A stretch of DNA of 64,000 nt from positions 930,001 through 994,000 of the forward strand of contig NZ_JAJGZV010000002.1 of NCBI RefSeq assembly GCF_020805785.1. Reading direction: 5' to 3'. The first letter of the stretch is position 1. Every line of letters begins with the position of its first letter. Shown one piece after another: positions 51,534 to 59,384 of this stretch. The position numbers and the translations under genes were made by a program. The notes under the pieces were generated by a model that worked only from the letters and a program-made list of their open reading frames with translations, ran no database searches and was not told the DNA's origin. The DNA comes from Flavobacterium chungbukense (GTDB lineage: Bacteria > Bacteroidota > Bacteroidia > Flavobacteriales > Flavobacteriaceae).

Positions 51534-53312
51534 ATGAAAGAATTAAGCTATTTAAACAAATATTTCATCAAATATAAATACAGTTTCTGTTTAGGTATTT
51601 TAACAACTATAATCGCACAAATATTTTCTTTATACACTCCAAAACTTATTAGCAAGTCCTTAAATGCCATTGAGAATTTTGACAAACTATCAGCGGCAGA
51701 TCAAAAATCAGAAATTATCATTGGTAATTTTCGTGCGGATCTCATTCATAATGTGTTACTTATTATTGGAACAACGATTGTTGCGGGATTTTTAACGTTC
51801 TTAATGCGTCAAACCTTAATTGTTATGTCGCGTCATATCGAATTTGACTTGAAAAATGAAGTTTTCAGACAATACGAAAATCTTTCTCAAACATTTTACA
51901 AACAAAACCGAACTGGCGATTTAATGAATCGCATTAGCGAAGACGTTTCAAAAGTTAGAATGTATGTTGGTCCTGCGGTTATGTACACTATAAATACAGC
52001 CATCCGCTTTGCCATCGTTATATTATATATGTACAATGTATCGCCACGTCTTACCTTATATACTATTCTTCCGTTACCGATTCTTTCGTATTGTATTTTT
52101 AAATTAAGTTCTGAAATCAATAAAAGAAGTACAACTTTCCAGCAATATCTTTCTAAAGTTTCAAGTTTTACACAAGAAATATTTTCTGGAATTAGAGTTA
52201 TTAAAGCCTATTCGTTAGAAAATCAACATCAAAATAATATGGTGGATCTAGCGGAAGAAAGCAAAAGGAAAAGTTTAAGTCTTGCAAGAGTTCAATCTTT
52301 ATTTGGTCCGCTAATGATTGCGCTTATCGGAATTAGTAATTTGGTTGTTATTTATTTTGGAGGTGTAATGTACATCAACGGAAGCATTCCAAACATCGGA
52401 ACTATCGCTGAATTTATTTTATATGTAAATATGCTAACATGGCCGGTTGCTTCATTAGGCTGGGTTTCGTCTATGGTTCAGGAAGCCGAAGCTTCTCAAA
52501 AACGTTTAAATGAATTTTTAAAAATTGAACCAGAAATCAAAAACAACAACGAAAATTCATCTGACATTCAAGGGAATATTAGTTTCAAAAATGTTTCTTT
52601 TACTTATAAAGACACCAATATTGAAGCTTTGAAAAATATCTCTTTTACAGTAAAAAAAGGAGAAACATTAGCGATTTTAGGAAAAACAGGTTCAGGAAAA
52701 TCAACCATTCTTTCTTTGATTTCGAGATTATATGATGTAACAGATGGCGAAGTGAAAATTGATGAAAACGAAATCAGCTCGTTAAACCTCAACGATCTTC
52801 GAAATAATATTGGAATTGTTCCTCAAGATGCCTTCTTATTTTCAGATACAATTAAAAACAATATCAAATTCGGAAATCAAAACGCAACTGACGAAGAAGT
52901 ATTCACGGCCGCTAAAAATGCGGTTGTTCATGACAATATTATTGCGTTTAACAAACAGTACGATACCATTTTAGGAGAAAGAGGAATTACTCTTTCAGGC
53001 GGACAGAAACAACGTGTTTCGATTGCAAGAGCAATTATTAAAAATCCTGCCATCTTACTTTTTGACGATTGCCTGTCTGCTGTGGATACCGAAACCGAAG
53101 AAATGATTCTGAATAATTTATTTGAAATTTCGAAGGATAAAACAACCATAATTGTAAGTCATCGAGTTTCATCTGCTAAGAATGCAGACAAAATTATTAT
53201 ACTGGAAAATGGTAAGATAATTCAACAAGGCTCTCATAATCAATTAATAAATCAAGAGGGTTATTATGCATCGTTATATTTAAAACAACTTTCGGAAAAA
53301 GAATTACTTTAA
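51534..53312 (+). CDS. ABC exporter, fused permease-ATPase (MsbA/MdlB type)
   Basis: A 592-residue type IV exporter half-transporter. Six membrane segments occupy about 15-310. The ATPase has Walker [10 protein letters not shown] near 383-391, Q-loop VPQDAF near 430, signature LSGGQKQR near 490 and Walker B ILLFDDCLSAVD near 510, where Asp replaces the usual catalytic Glu after the DD (L-F-D-D), so hydrolysis may be altered. It should work as a homodimer. Substrate is unknown; lipids and drugs are common. DUF3276 follows 53 bp downstream. Confidence 0.92.
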   Translation: MKELSYLNKYFIKYKYSFCLGILTTIIAQIFSLYTPKLISKSLNAIENFDKLSAADQKSEIIIGNFRADLIHNVLLIIGTTIVAGFLTFLMRQTLIVMSRHIEFDLKNEVFRQYENLSQTFYKQNRTGDLMNRISEDVSKVRMYVGPAVMYTINTAIRFAIVILYMYNVSPRLTLYTILPLPILSYCIFKLSSEINKRSTTFQQYLSKVSSFTQEIFSGIRVIKAYSLENQHQNNMVDLAEESKRKSLSLARVQSLFGPLMIALIGISNLVVIYFGGVMYINGSIPNIGTIAEFILYVNMLTWPVASLGWVSSMVQEAEASQKRLNEFLKIEPEIKNNNENSSDIQGNISFKNVSFTYKDTNIEALKNISFTVKKGETLAILGKTGSGKSTILSLISRLYDVTDGEVKIDENEISSLNLNDLRNNIGIVPQDAFLFSDTIKNNIKFGNQNATDEEVFTAAKNAVVHDNIIAFNKQYDTILGERGITLSGGQKQRVSIARAIIKNPAILLFDDCLSAVDTETEEMILNNLFEISKDKTTIIVSHRVSSAKNADKIIILENGKIIQQGSHNQLINQEGYYASLYLKQLSEKELL

Positions 53313-53365
53313 TTGTTGCGTAATAGATAATTTTTTATGATTTTTGAGTACTATTAATTCCAAAA

Positions 53366-53749
53366 ATGATAGAACGTATTATGAGAGAAAATGACATGTT
53401 AGAAAAAGAAGAGATTTTTTCTAAAGTATTACGAGCAGGAAGAAGAACTTATTTCTTTGATGTGAGAGCTACCAAAGCTGATGATTATTATATCACGATT
53501 ACCGAAAGCAAAAAATTTACTGAAGAAGACGGTTCGTTTCACTTCAAAAAACACAAAATTTACTTATACAAAGAAGATTTTAGTGCTTTTGCCGAAATAT
53601 TAGAAGAAATGACTTCATACGTTTTGAACCACAAAGGCGAAGAAGTAATTTCTGAAAGACATCAAAAAGATTTTAAGAAAGAATATAGTTCTGAAAAAGT
53701 TGAAACACAAAGATCTAGCTTTACAGACATTGATTTTGATGATATTTAA
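53366..53749 (+). CDS. DUF3276 family PUR-domain nucleic-acid-binding protein
   Basis: A 127-residue protein of the DUF3276/PUR family. The core EIFSKVLRAGRRTYFFDVRATK (noted by VLRAGRRTYFFDVR near 19-32) and YYITITESKK, KHKIYLYKEDF match the PUR-alpha-like fold known from a Borrelia homologue that binds nucleic acid. The tail is acidic and polar (TDIDFDDI). It lies downstream of the ABC exporter, an order I recall as common in flavobacteria. A terminator follows. Confidence 0.88.
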   Translation: MIERIMRENDMLEKEEIFSKVLRAGRRTYFFDVRATKADDYYITITESKKFTEEDGSFHFKKHKIYLYKEDFSAFAEILEEMTSYVLNHKGEEVISERHQKDFKKEYSSEKVETQRSSFTDIDFDDI

Positions 53750-53776
53750 TTCAAAATAAAACTTTTCAAAAGTGCG

Positions 53777-53809
53777 AGTCCAATTTGTTTTACATTTTGG
53801 ACTTTTTTT
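53777..53809 (+). terminator. Terminator of the DUF3276 gene
   Basis: AGTCCAA (53777-53783), 13-base loop, TTGGACT (53797-53803), then seven T's. Confidence 0.85.
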
Positions 53810-53893
53810 ATATATAAATTCTTATTTTAGATTTTAGAGTTCAGATTTTCTCAAATCGGCTAAAATTCAAAACAATAATTCAATACTTTTAAA

Positions 53894-54718
53894 ATGAAAA
53901 AATTAGTAATTCTTTTAAGTTTCTTCTTCTTTGCAATTTCTCTTTCTGCACAGAATTTAGAATATGAAACGAAAAACAACATTCAATATTACAATACAGC
54001 AGCGAACAAAGCTGATAAATATATCAACGAAAGATGCGTTTTAGATATTTATTACCCAAAAAATAAAACTGGTTTTGCGACAATCGTTTGGTTTCACGGT
54101 GGCGGATTAACAGGCGGAAGTAAAGAAATTCCAGAAGCCTTAAAAAATAAAGGCTTTGCTATAATTGGCGTAAACTACAGGCTTTCGCCAAAAGTAAAAG
54201 CCGCAAAAGCTATTGAAGATGCCGCATCTGCAGTTGCTTGGGCTTTTAACAATATTGCAAATTACGGAGGCGATAAAACTCAGATTTTTGTTTCTGGACA
54301 TTCTGCTGGAGGTTATTTGGGTTTAATGATCGGTTTGGATAAAAAATATCTTCAAAAAGAAAACATCGATGCTAACCAAATTGCTGGACTTATTCCGTTT
54401 AGCGGACAATGTATTACGCATTTTGAAATTAGAAGAGAAAACGGAATTCCAGAAAAACAGCCAACAATTGACCAATTTGCACCTTTATATCACGTTCGTG
54501 CCGATGCTCCGCCTCTTTTATTAATTACTGGAGATCGTGAATTAGAAATGCTGGGACGTTACGAAGAAAACGCTTATATGGCGAGAATGATGAAACTGGT
54601 TGGCCATACACAAACTAAATTATACGAATTAGACGGTTACGGCCACGGAATGACAGAACCTGGTTTTCCGCTTTTGGTTAATGAAGTAAACCGAATTTTA
54701 AAAGAACGCAAAAAATAA
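53894..54718 (+). CDS. Secreted alpha/beta hydrolase (esterase-like)
   Basis: A 274-residue exported hydrolase: signal peptide (LVILLSFFFFAISLSAQ), HSL/BD-FAE-like features with oxyanion WFHGGGLTGGSK (about 67-78), nucleophile elbow VSGHSAGGYLG (about 135-145), acid GDRELEML near 215, and GYGHGM with the catalytic His near 248. Probably a carboxylesterase in the periplasm or outside. It is followed at 25 bp by an intracellular hydrolase. Confidence 0.88.
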   Translation: MKKLVILLSFFFFAISLSAQNLEYETKNNIQYYNTAANKADKYINERCVLDIYYPKNKTGFATIVWFHGGGLTGGSKEIPEALKNKGFAIIGVNYRLSPKVKAAKAIEDAASAVAWAFNNIANYGGDKTQIFVSGHSAGGYLGLMIGLDKKYLQKENIDANQIAGLIPFSGQCITHFEIRRENGIPEKQPTIDQFAPLYHVRADAPPLLLITGDRELEMLGRYEENAYMARMMKLVGHTQTKLYELDGYGHGMTEPGFPLLVNEVNRILKERKK

Positions 54719-54743
54719 TCACTAAAAATAAAAATCCACGGCA

Positions 54744-55292
54744 ATGGAGACACAATTATTAATCATACCAGGACTTGGAGATTCTGGAGAAAAACATTGG
54801 CAGACGTTTTGGCACGAAAAATTTGAAAATTCAATTCGTGTTGTACAAGATAATTGGGATGAACCAATTCGAGAAGAATGGCTTGAAAGATTAAATGAAA
54901 ATATTTTAAAACTTAACAAACCAACTATTTTAGTAGCTCACAGTTTAGCCGTTTCATTGGTTTTACATTGGGCAGAAAAACACAATAACGAACATATTAT
55001 TGGTGCGTTTTTAGTTGCTCCCGCAGACGTCGATTCACCTGAACATACACCTGAGTGCACAAGAAATTTTTCGCCAATACCAATTTATAAATTACCTTTT
55101 CCATCGGTAGTGGTAGCGAGCGAAAATGATCCTTACGCTTCTTTTGAAAGAAAAAAAATCTTAGCCGAAAAATGGGGAAGTGATTTTGTAAACGTTGGTC
55201 AACAAGGACACATTAATTCTGATTCTGATTTAAAATATTGGGAAGAAGGACAGTTGATTCTTAGACAGTTTATTGAAAAAATAAACCTTTAA
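54744..55292 (+). CDS. RBBP9/YdeN family serine hydrolase
   Basis: A 182-residue cytoplasmic alpha/beta hydrolase. IPGLGDSGEKHWQTFW opens it, the nucleophile Ser is in LVAHSLAVSLVLHW near 62-75, the acid in ASENDPYASF near 129-138, and the His in GQQGHINSDS near 152-161. Family members include RBBP9 and YdeN; their substrates are poorly known. No signal peptide. Length is standard. Confidence 0.9.
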   Translation: METQLLIIPGLGDSGEKHWQTFWHEKFENSIRVVQDNWDEPIREEWLERLNENILKLNKPTILVAHSLAVSLVLHWAEKHNNEHIIGAFLVAPADVDSPEHTPECTRNFSPIPIYKLPFPSVVVASENDPYASFERKKILAEKWGSDFVNVGQQGHINSDSDLKYWEEGQLILRQFIEKINL

Positions 55293-55297
55293 ATTTA

Positions 55298-55446
55298 ACC
55301 GCAAAGATCACAAAGATTTACGCAAAGATCGCAAGACTTTAAGAGAAGCATTTGGTCAGTTAAAGTTCACAAAGCTTTGCGAACTTTAACCTATCTTAAA
55401 AATGTGACTTGCAAAAAAAACTTTGCGTGCTTTGCGATAAAATTTA
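55298..55446. repeat. CGCAAAGATC word repeat with strong hairpin
   Basis: The gap between convergent genes holds CGCAAAGATCACAAAG, TTACGCAAAGATCGC, and at the end CTTTGCGTGCTTTGCG. A 32-base hairpin, GTTAAAGTTC (55359-55368) with its complement GAACTTTAAC (55381-55390), lies in the middle. There is no T-run, so termination is doubtful. Related CACAAAG words occur at 14985 and 24960. Confidence 0.55.
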
Positions 55447-55457
55447 TTGATTAGAAA

Positions 55458-55793
55458 CTAACCGATACGCAAACCATTTTCTATCTTAAAATCGGGAGCC
55501 AATAAAATTACGTCTCCCTCCTCGCCTACAGCACCTAGAACCAAACATTCGCTCATAAATTTTCCGATTTGTTTTTTTGGAAAATTAACAACCGCTACAA
55601 TCTGGCGGTTTATCAAATCTACTTTTTGATATCTTTTCGTTATTTGTGCAGATGATTTTCTTATTCCAATTGCTGATCCAAAATCAATTGTAAGCTGAAA
55701 AGCTGGTTTTCTGGCTTCTGGAAAATCATTTACCTCTATAATTGTTCCGACTCGCATATCGGTCCTTTCAAATTCGCTCCAAGTTAAATCCAT
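55458..55793 (-). CDS. csaA: CsaA-type tRNA-binding protein
   Basis: A 111-residue OB-fold protein of the CsaA/Trbp111 family. Features are TWSEFERTDMRVGTI (4-18), FPEARKPAFQLTIDFG (24-39), the AQITKRYQK segment and VAVVNFPKKQIGKFMSECLVLG (noted by FPKKQIG near 75-81). CsaA proteins bind tRNA-like structures and act as chaperones in Bacillus secretion. The ATG at 55793 is supported by a -7 element at 55812, which lies where a longer protein would start. Confidence 0.92.
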   Translation of the reverse strand: MDLTWSEFERTDMRVGTIIEVNDFPEARKPAFQLTIDFGSAIGIRKSSAQITKRYQKVDLINRQIVAVVNFPKKQIGKFMSECLVLGAVGEEGDVILLAPDFKIENGLRIG

Positions 55794-55811
55794 ATCTATA
55801 GTGTTAAAATA

Positions 55812-55819
55812 CAAACCTA
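55812..55819 (-). promoter_or_regulatory. -7 element of csaA
   Basis: TAGGTTTG on the minus strand, perfect TAnnTTTG, 18 bp before the ATG at 55793. Confidence 0.5.
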
Positions 55820-55877
55820 TTAATTTTGTAATTAATCATCCTAATTCTGTAACCGTTTTCTTTCGCTTAACTTTTAA

Positions 55878-55912
55878 TTTTACGATAGAAAAATTTAAAA
55901 TTCATCGTAAAA
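55878..55912. promoter_or_regulatory. TTTTACGAT inverted repeat, possible operator
   Basis: TTTTACGAT (55878-55886) and its exact complement ATCGTAAAA (55904-55912), 17 bp apart, 10 bp before the hydrolase ATG at 55923. Confidence 0.45.
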
Positions 55913-55922
55913 TATATATAAC

Positions 55923-56816
55923 ATGGAACATACAGAACCAAATGCATGCTTGTCAATTAAGGATTTTGAATCTAATTTAAAACAGATTCATACTGATAAA
56001 TATATAGAAACAGCACAAAATGTAAGGCTGTATGTAAAAGATTATGGACAAGGAAAACCTGTAATTCTAATACATGGCTGGCCACTTTCCAATGAAATGT
56101 GGGAATATCAAATTGATCATTTAGTGCAAAATAATTACCGTGTTATCGCTTACGACCGTCGCGGATTTGGAAAATCTTCTCAGCCTTGGGATGGATACGA
56201 CTATGACACTTTAACCGATGACCTTCAGGAAATTATCGAACAATTAGAATTAGAAAATGTGACACTCGTTGGCTTTTCAATGGGTGGTGGTGAAGTAGTG
56301 CGTTATTTCAGTCGTCATGGAGGAAAAAACGTTAGCAAAATTGCTTTAATTTCTTCAATTATTCCTTTTTTATTAAAAACGAATGATAACCCTGACGGGC
56401 ATCCAAAAGAGAAAAGCGAAAATACTGCCGCAGCAATCAAAGAAGATAGAATCGGGTTTATTGATAATTTCGGAAAAACATTTTTCGGTGTAAATATCAT
56501 CAACAAACCTTTAAGTACGCCTTTGTTAGAATATTACAGAGCGTTGTGTTCGGCTGCTTCTCCGCGCGCCACTTTAAAATGTGCTGAATCATTTTCTTTT
56601 ACCGATTTTAGAGACGAATTGGATTTCATAAAAGTTCCGACGCTTATCATTCATGGAAACGATGATAAAATTGTGCCGATAGACCTAACTTCTAGAAAAG
56701 CTGCTGAAGCCATTAAGAACAATACATTTATTGAATATGAAGGCGCTCCACACGGATTATTTTATACCGATAGAGAAAAACTAAACGAAGATTTACTTCA
56801 GTTTTTAAATTCATAA
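55923..56816 (+). CDS. Alpha/beta hydrolase, chloroperoxidase/esterase type
   Basis: A 297-residue cytoplasmic hydrolase that resembles non-haem haloperoxidases and aryl esterases. LIHGWPLSNEMWEYQ near 49-63 (oxyanion), YDRRGFGKSSQP near 75-86, nucleophile elbow GFSMGGGEVVRYF near 117-129 (Ser119), acid GNDDKIVP near 244, and His in GAPHGLF near 273. Substrate unknown. It is single-gene, with a strong terminator and an inverted repeat at the promoter. Confidence 0.88.
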   Translation: MEHTEPNACLSIKDFESNLKQIHTDKYIETAQNVRLYVKDYGQGKPVILIHGWPLSNEMWEYQIDHLVQNNYRVIAYDRRGFGKSSQPWDGYDYDTLTDDLQEIIEQLELENVTLVGFSMGGGEVVRYFSRHGGKNVSKIALISSIIPFLLKTNDNPDGHPKEKSENTAAAIKEDRIGFIDNFGKTFFGVNIINKPLSTPLLEYYRALCSAASPRATLKCAESFSFTDFRDELDFIKVPTLIIHGNDDKIVPIDLTSRKAAEAIKNNTFIEYEGAPHGLFYTDREKLNEDLLQFLNS

Positions 56817-56823
56817 AAAATTA

Positions 56824-56881
56824 AAAAAAGTATCCAAAAAAGCAAGCTGAATAAGCTAACTGCTTTTTTGGATACTTTTTT
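56824..56881 (+). terminator. Strong terminator after the hydrolase gene
   Basis: A 21-bp perfect stem: AAAAAAGTATCCAAAAAAGC plus A (56824-56844) and its complement (56861-56881), 16-base loop, and T-run on the plus strand. Confidence 0.9.
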
Positions 56882-56944
56882 ATTCTTGTGCTCTTTTATT
56901 TACAGTTTTTTAAACTTATTTTTGAAAATCTAATTTCTTGTAAA

Positions 56945-57499
56945 ATGGCACGAACCGAATCTTCAATGCTTCCTTTAGGAACGATTGCACCTGAATTTTA
57001 TTTAAAGGACACCAATTCTAACGACACTTTCTCATTCGAAGATTTAAAAGGCTCAAAAGGCACTTTAGTGGTTTTTATATGTAATCATTGCCCGTTTGTA
57101 CTTCATGTCATCAAAGAATTTGTAATGATTTCTAATGATTATCGTGTACAAGGAATAGGAATTATAGCCATTTCAAGCAATGATGTCGTGAAATATCCTG
57201 CTGACGCTCCAGAATTAATGACTGATTTTGCTTTAGAAAATAAAATTGATTTTCCTTATCTGTATGATGAAAGCCAAGAAACTGCCAAAGCTTATCAGGC
57301 AACATGTACGCCTGATTTTTATTTATTTGATAATGAAAACAAATTATTCTACCGCGGACAACTAGACGATTCTAGACCAGGAAACGGAATTCCGTTGAGC
57401 GGAAGCGATTTAAGAGGTGCTATTGATGCCTTAATTTACAACCGAAGTTTAAGAGAACCGCAAAAGCCAAGTTTGGGTTGCGGCATTAAATGGAAGTAA
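56945..57499 (+). CDS. Thioredoxin-fold AhpC/TSA-like protein
   Basis: A 184-residue thioredoxin-fold protein: APEFYLKDTNSNDTFSFEDL near 15-34 (noted by its PEF-L start), LVVFICNHCPFVLH near 41-54 with a C-x-x-C redox pair, ATCTPDFYLFD near 117-127 (cis-Pro loop), and a Cys near the C-terminus (SLGCGIKWK). It matches the Bacteroidota thioredoxin-like branch of peroxiredoxins; substrate unknown. The ATG at 56945 is chosen; a GTG at 56888 would add 19 residues inside the terminator-adjacent leader. Confidence 0.88.
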   Translation: MARTESSMLPLGTIAPEFYLKDTNSNDTFSFEDLKGSKGTLVVFICNHCPFVLHVIKEFVMISNDYRVQGIGIIAISSNDVVKYPADAPELMTDFALENKIDFPYLYDESQETAKAYQATCTPDFYLFDNENKLFYRGQLDDSRPGNGIPLSGSDLRGAIDALIYNRSLREPQKPSLGCGIKWK

Positions 57500-57847
57500 T
57501 ATCTCACTAAATTCAAAAAGATTACCTATCTTTGCAGATCAATTTTAATTCTCCTTATGGGAAATATAATATCACATACAGCTTCTATAAAGACGTTTTG
57601 CAATGCAAGACTGTTTGGCGCTGTAATTATTTCGCATAATAAGGCCTTTATTTTTTAGGCCTCCGTCTACTTCAATTTCTTCTTTCGGGCGGAGGATTTT
57701 ACATCAGTTTAAACTTTTCTTTATTTGACAAAATTACATTTTGATCAAGTATTTTTTTGTTTTCCTTTTTTAAAATTTACCGACTAAAATCGGTAGATCA
57801 TTCGTTGTCAAATCAAAAAAGAAGAAATCAATATAAAAATAATAATA
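57500..57847 (+). promoter_or_regulatory. Structured leader region upstream of the GreA-like gene
   Basis: A 350-bp region with no long gene. TATCTTTG (57527-57534) is a perfect -7 element. A 33-codon ORF follows (57557-57658). AGGCCT at 57642-57647 pairs with AGGCCT at 57657-57662, while CCTCCG at 57660-57665 pairs with CGGAGG at 57690-57695; the two stems share bases 57660-57662 and exclude each other. Further on, TACCGA (57778-57783) and TCGGTA (57790-57795) form a small hairpin. It may be an attenuator or a separate small RNA. Confidence 0.5.
57557..57658 (+). CDS. Possible 33-residue leader peptide
   Basis: An ATG-initiated ORF (MGNIISHTASIKTFCNARLF at its start, ending in KAFIF) 22 bp after a perfect -7 element. 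Its stop codon lies within the second AGGCCT arm of the first hairpin. This is the layout of a leader peptide whose translation could decide between two hairpins. I do not recognise a family, so it could be chance. Confidence 0.35.
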   Translation: MGNIISHTASIKTFCNARLFGAVIISHNKAFIF

Positions 57848-57874
57848 ATGTATAATAATAAAATTCAAATAGAT

Positions 57875-58270
57875 ATGAAACCTATTCCAACTTTCTGTAA
57901 ATCAGATTATCAATTTCTAAGAGAATTGATTTTAAAAAGTAAAAATTCAACAAATACCAAAGAAGCCAATCAGCTTTCTCAAGAATTGGATCGCGCAGTA
58001 ATAAGTAAAGAGAGTGAACTTGCAAGTTCTGTTATCCGAATCAACTCTTTTGTAACAATTGAAGATGTAAAAGCGAATAAACAAATGAAAATTCAAATCG
58101 TTTTACCTTCTGCCGCAGATGTAAAACAATCTAAAATCTCAATTCTAGCACCATTAAGCGTTGCTATTATTGGTTTTAAAGAAAATGATCAAGTAGATTG
58201 GGAATTGCCTACAGGTATTAAAACTTTAAAAGTAGTTGCTGTAGACAATACTGAAGTACATCATTCATAA
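57875..58270 (+). CDS. GreA/GreB/Rnk-like elongation factor domain protein
   Basis: A 131-residue protein (140 from the upstream ATG at 57848, which I cannot exclude). The C-terminal half matches the GreA/GreB FKBP-like domain: ASSVIRINSFVTIEDV (about 51-66), MKIQIVLPSAADVKQSKISI, APLSVAIIGFKENDQVDWELP, noted by LAPLSVAIIGF near 90-100. The N-terminal helical part is too short for a full GreA coiled coil, so this is closer to Rnk-like regulators that bind RNA polymerase without cleavage activity. It follows a structured leader and is followed by a terminator. Confidence 0.82.
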   Translation: MKPIPTFCKSDYQFLRELILKSKNSTNTKEANQLSQELDRAVISKESELASSVIRINSFVTIEDVKANKQMKIQIVLPSAADVKQSKISILAPLSVAIIGFKENDQVDWELPTGIKTLKVVAVDNTEVHHS

Positions 58271-58277
58271 ACTTTTT

Positions 58278-58308
58278 AAACACCTCCTTTTGTGACGGTG
58301 TTTTTTTT
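58278..58308 (+). terminator. Terminator of the GreA-like gene
   Basis: AAACACC (58278-58284), 12-base loop, GGTGTTT (58297-58303) and eight T's in total. Confidence 0.85.
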
Positions 58309-58322
58309 ATATCTATTTAAAA

Positions 58323-58355
58323 ATAAAAAAATCCCATTCGAGATTCGAATGGGAT
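58323..58355 (-). terminator. Terminator of the immunophilin gene (minus strand)
   Basis: ATCCCATTCG (58331-58340) and CGAATGGGAT (58346-58355), 5-base loop, with a T-run on the minus strand (A's at 58324-58331). Confidence 0.9.
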
Positions 58356-58390
58356 TCTATTTATAACAATCCTAAGTTGCTTCTAAATTC

Positions 58391-59323
58391 TTATTTTACG
58401 TCCATTAATTCAACGTCAAAAATCAAAGTTGCGTTTGGTGGAATAACTCCTCCTGCACCAGCTGGTCCGTATCCTAAATCAGATGGAATTACAAAACGAG
58501 CTTTGTCTCCTACTTGCAATAAAGCGATACCTTCGTCCCATCCTTCGATAACTTGTCCAATTCCTAATTTGAATTCGATTGGTTTTTTACGTGGGTAAGA
58601 AGAATCAAAAACTTTTCCATTTTCTAAAGAACCTTCGTAGTGAACAGAAACTGTTTTTCCTGCTTCAGCTCTCTTTCCTTCTCCTTTCTGAATCATTTTA
58701 TAACGTAAACCGCTTTCTGTTCTATCAAAACCAGCAGCTAATTGTTCCATTTTTGCTTCAGATTCTGCTTTTAAAGCTGCTTCACGTTTCATACGAGCAC
58801 CTTTTAAACCAATAAAAGCTTCAATTGCATTCCATTTCTGAGCTTCATCACCAACTCTGATAATTTCCAAAGTTTCTAATCCATCACCTTGAGCAATAGC
58901 ATCAACAACATCTTGTCCTTCTACAACGTGACCAAATACAGTGTGTTTTCCATCTAACCAAGGAGTTGGAACGTGTGTAATGAAGAATTGAGAACCATTG
59001 CTTCCTGGACCAGAATTCGCCATAGATAAAACTCCTGGACGGTCGTGTTTTAAACTTGGTACAAACTCATCATCAAATTTATATCCAGGATCTCCAGTAC
59101 CTGTTCCCTTAGGACATCCACCTTGAATCATGAAATCTGCAATTACTCTGTGAAAATTTAAACCATCATAGAATTTTTGTCCTTGAGGTTTTACTTTATT
59201 TTCCATATTTCCTTCTGCAAGAGCCACAAAGTTACCTACAGTTCCCGGTGTTAAATCGTGTGTCAATTTTACTAAAATCGAACCTTTGCTAGTATTGAAT
59301 TTAGCGTATATTCCGTTTTCCAT
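58391..59323 (-). CDS. Cyclophilin-FKBP dual peptidyl-prolyl isomerase
   Basis: A 310-residue fusion of two unrelated PPIase folds. The N-terminal cyclophilin (about 1-165) has [31 protein letters not shown] and [12 protein letters not shown] charged helical linker ([19 protein letters not shown]) follows. The C-terminal FKBP (about 205-310) has [30 protein letters not shown] and [20 protein letters not shown]. Such CFBP proteins are known from Flavobacterium and few others. No signal peptide, so it is cytoplasmic. The ATG at 59323 fits the promoter at 59347; the ATG at 59374 is upstream of it. Confidence 0.95.
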   Translation of the reverse strand: MENGIYAKFNTSKGSILVKLTHDLTPGTVGNFVALAEGNMENKVKPQGQKFYDGLNFHRVIADFMIQGGCPKGTGTGDPGYKFDDEFVPSLKHDRPGVLSMANSGPGSNGSQFFITHVPTPWLDGKHTVFGHVVEGQDVVDAIAQGDGLETLEIIRVGDEAQKWNAIEAFIGLKGARMKREAALKAESEAKMEQLAAGFDRTESGLRYKMIQKGEGKRAEAGKTVSVHYEGSLENGKVFDSSYPRKKPIEFKLGIGQVIEGWDEGIALLQVGDKARFVIPSDLGYGPAGAGGVIPPNATLIFDVELMDVK

Positions 59324-59346
59324 GTTGTTATTTTTAATTTTGAACG

Positions 59347-59374
59347 CAAATTTACAAATTAATTTCTTAATCAA
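59347..59374 (-). promoter_or_regulatory. Promoter of the immunophilin gene
   Basis: On the minus strand TTG (59374-59372), 17 bp, then TAAATTTG (59354-59347): a full TTG-N17-TAnnTTTG promoter, 23 bp before the ATG at 59323. AAATTTACAAATTAATTT and CAATTTGCGC form an imperfect inverted repeat over it. Confidence 0.65.
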
Positions 59375-59384
59375 TTTGCGCTTT

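Noticed and set aside
57875..58270. Frameshifted or truncated GreA
   Set aside because: Length and N-terminus fit Rnk-like GreA-domain proteins, the ORF is intact, and it has its own terminator.
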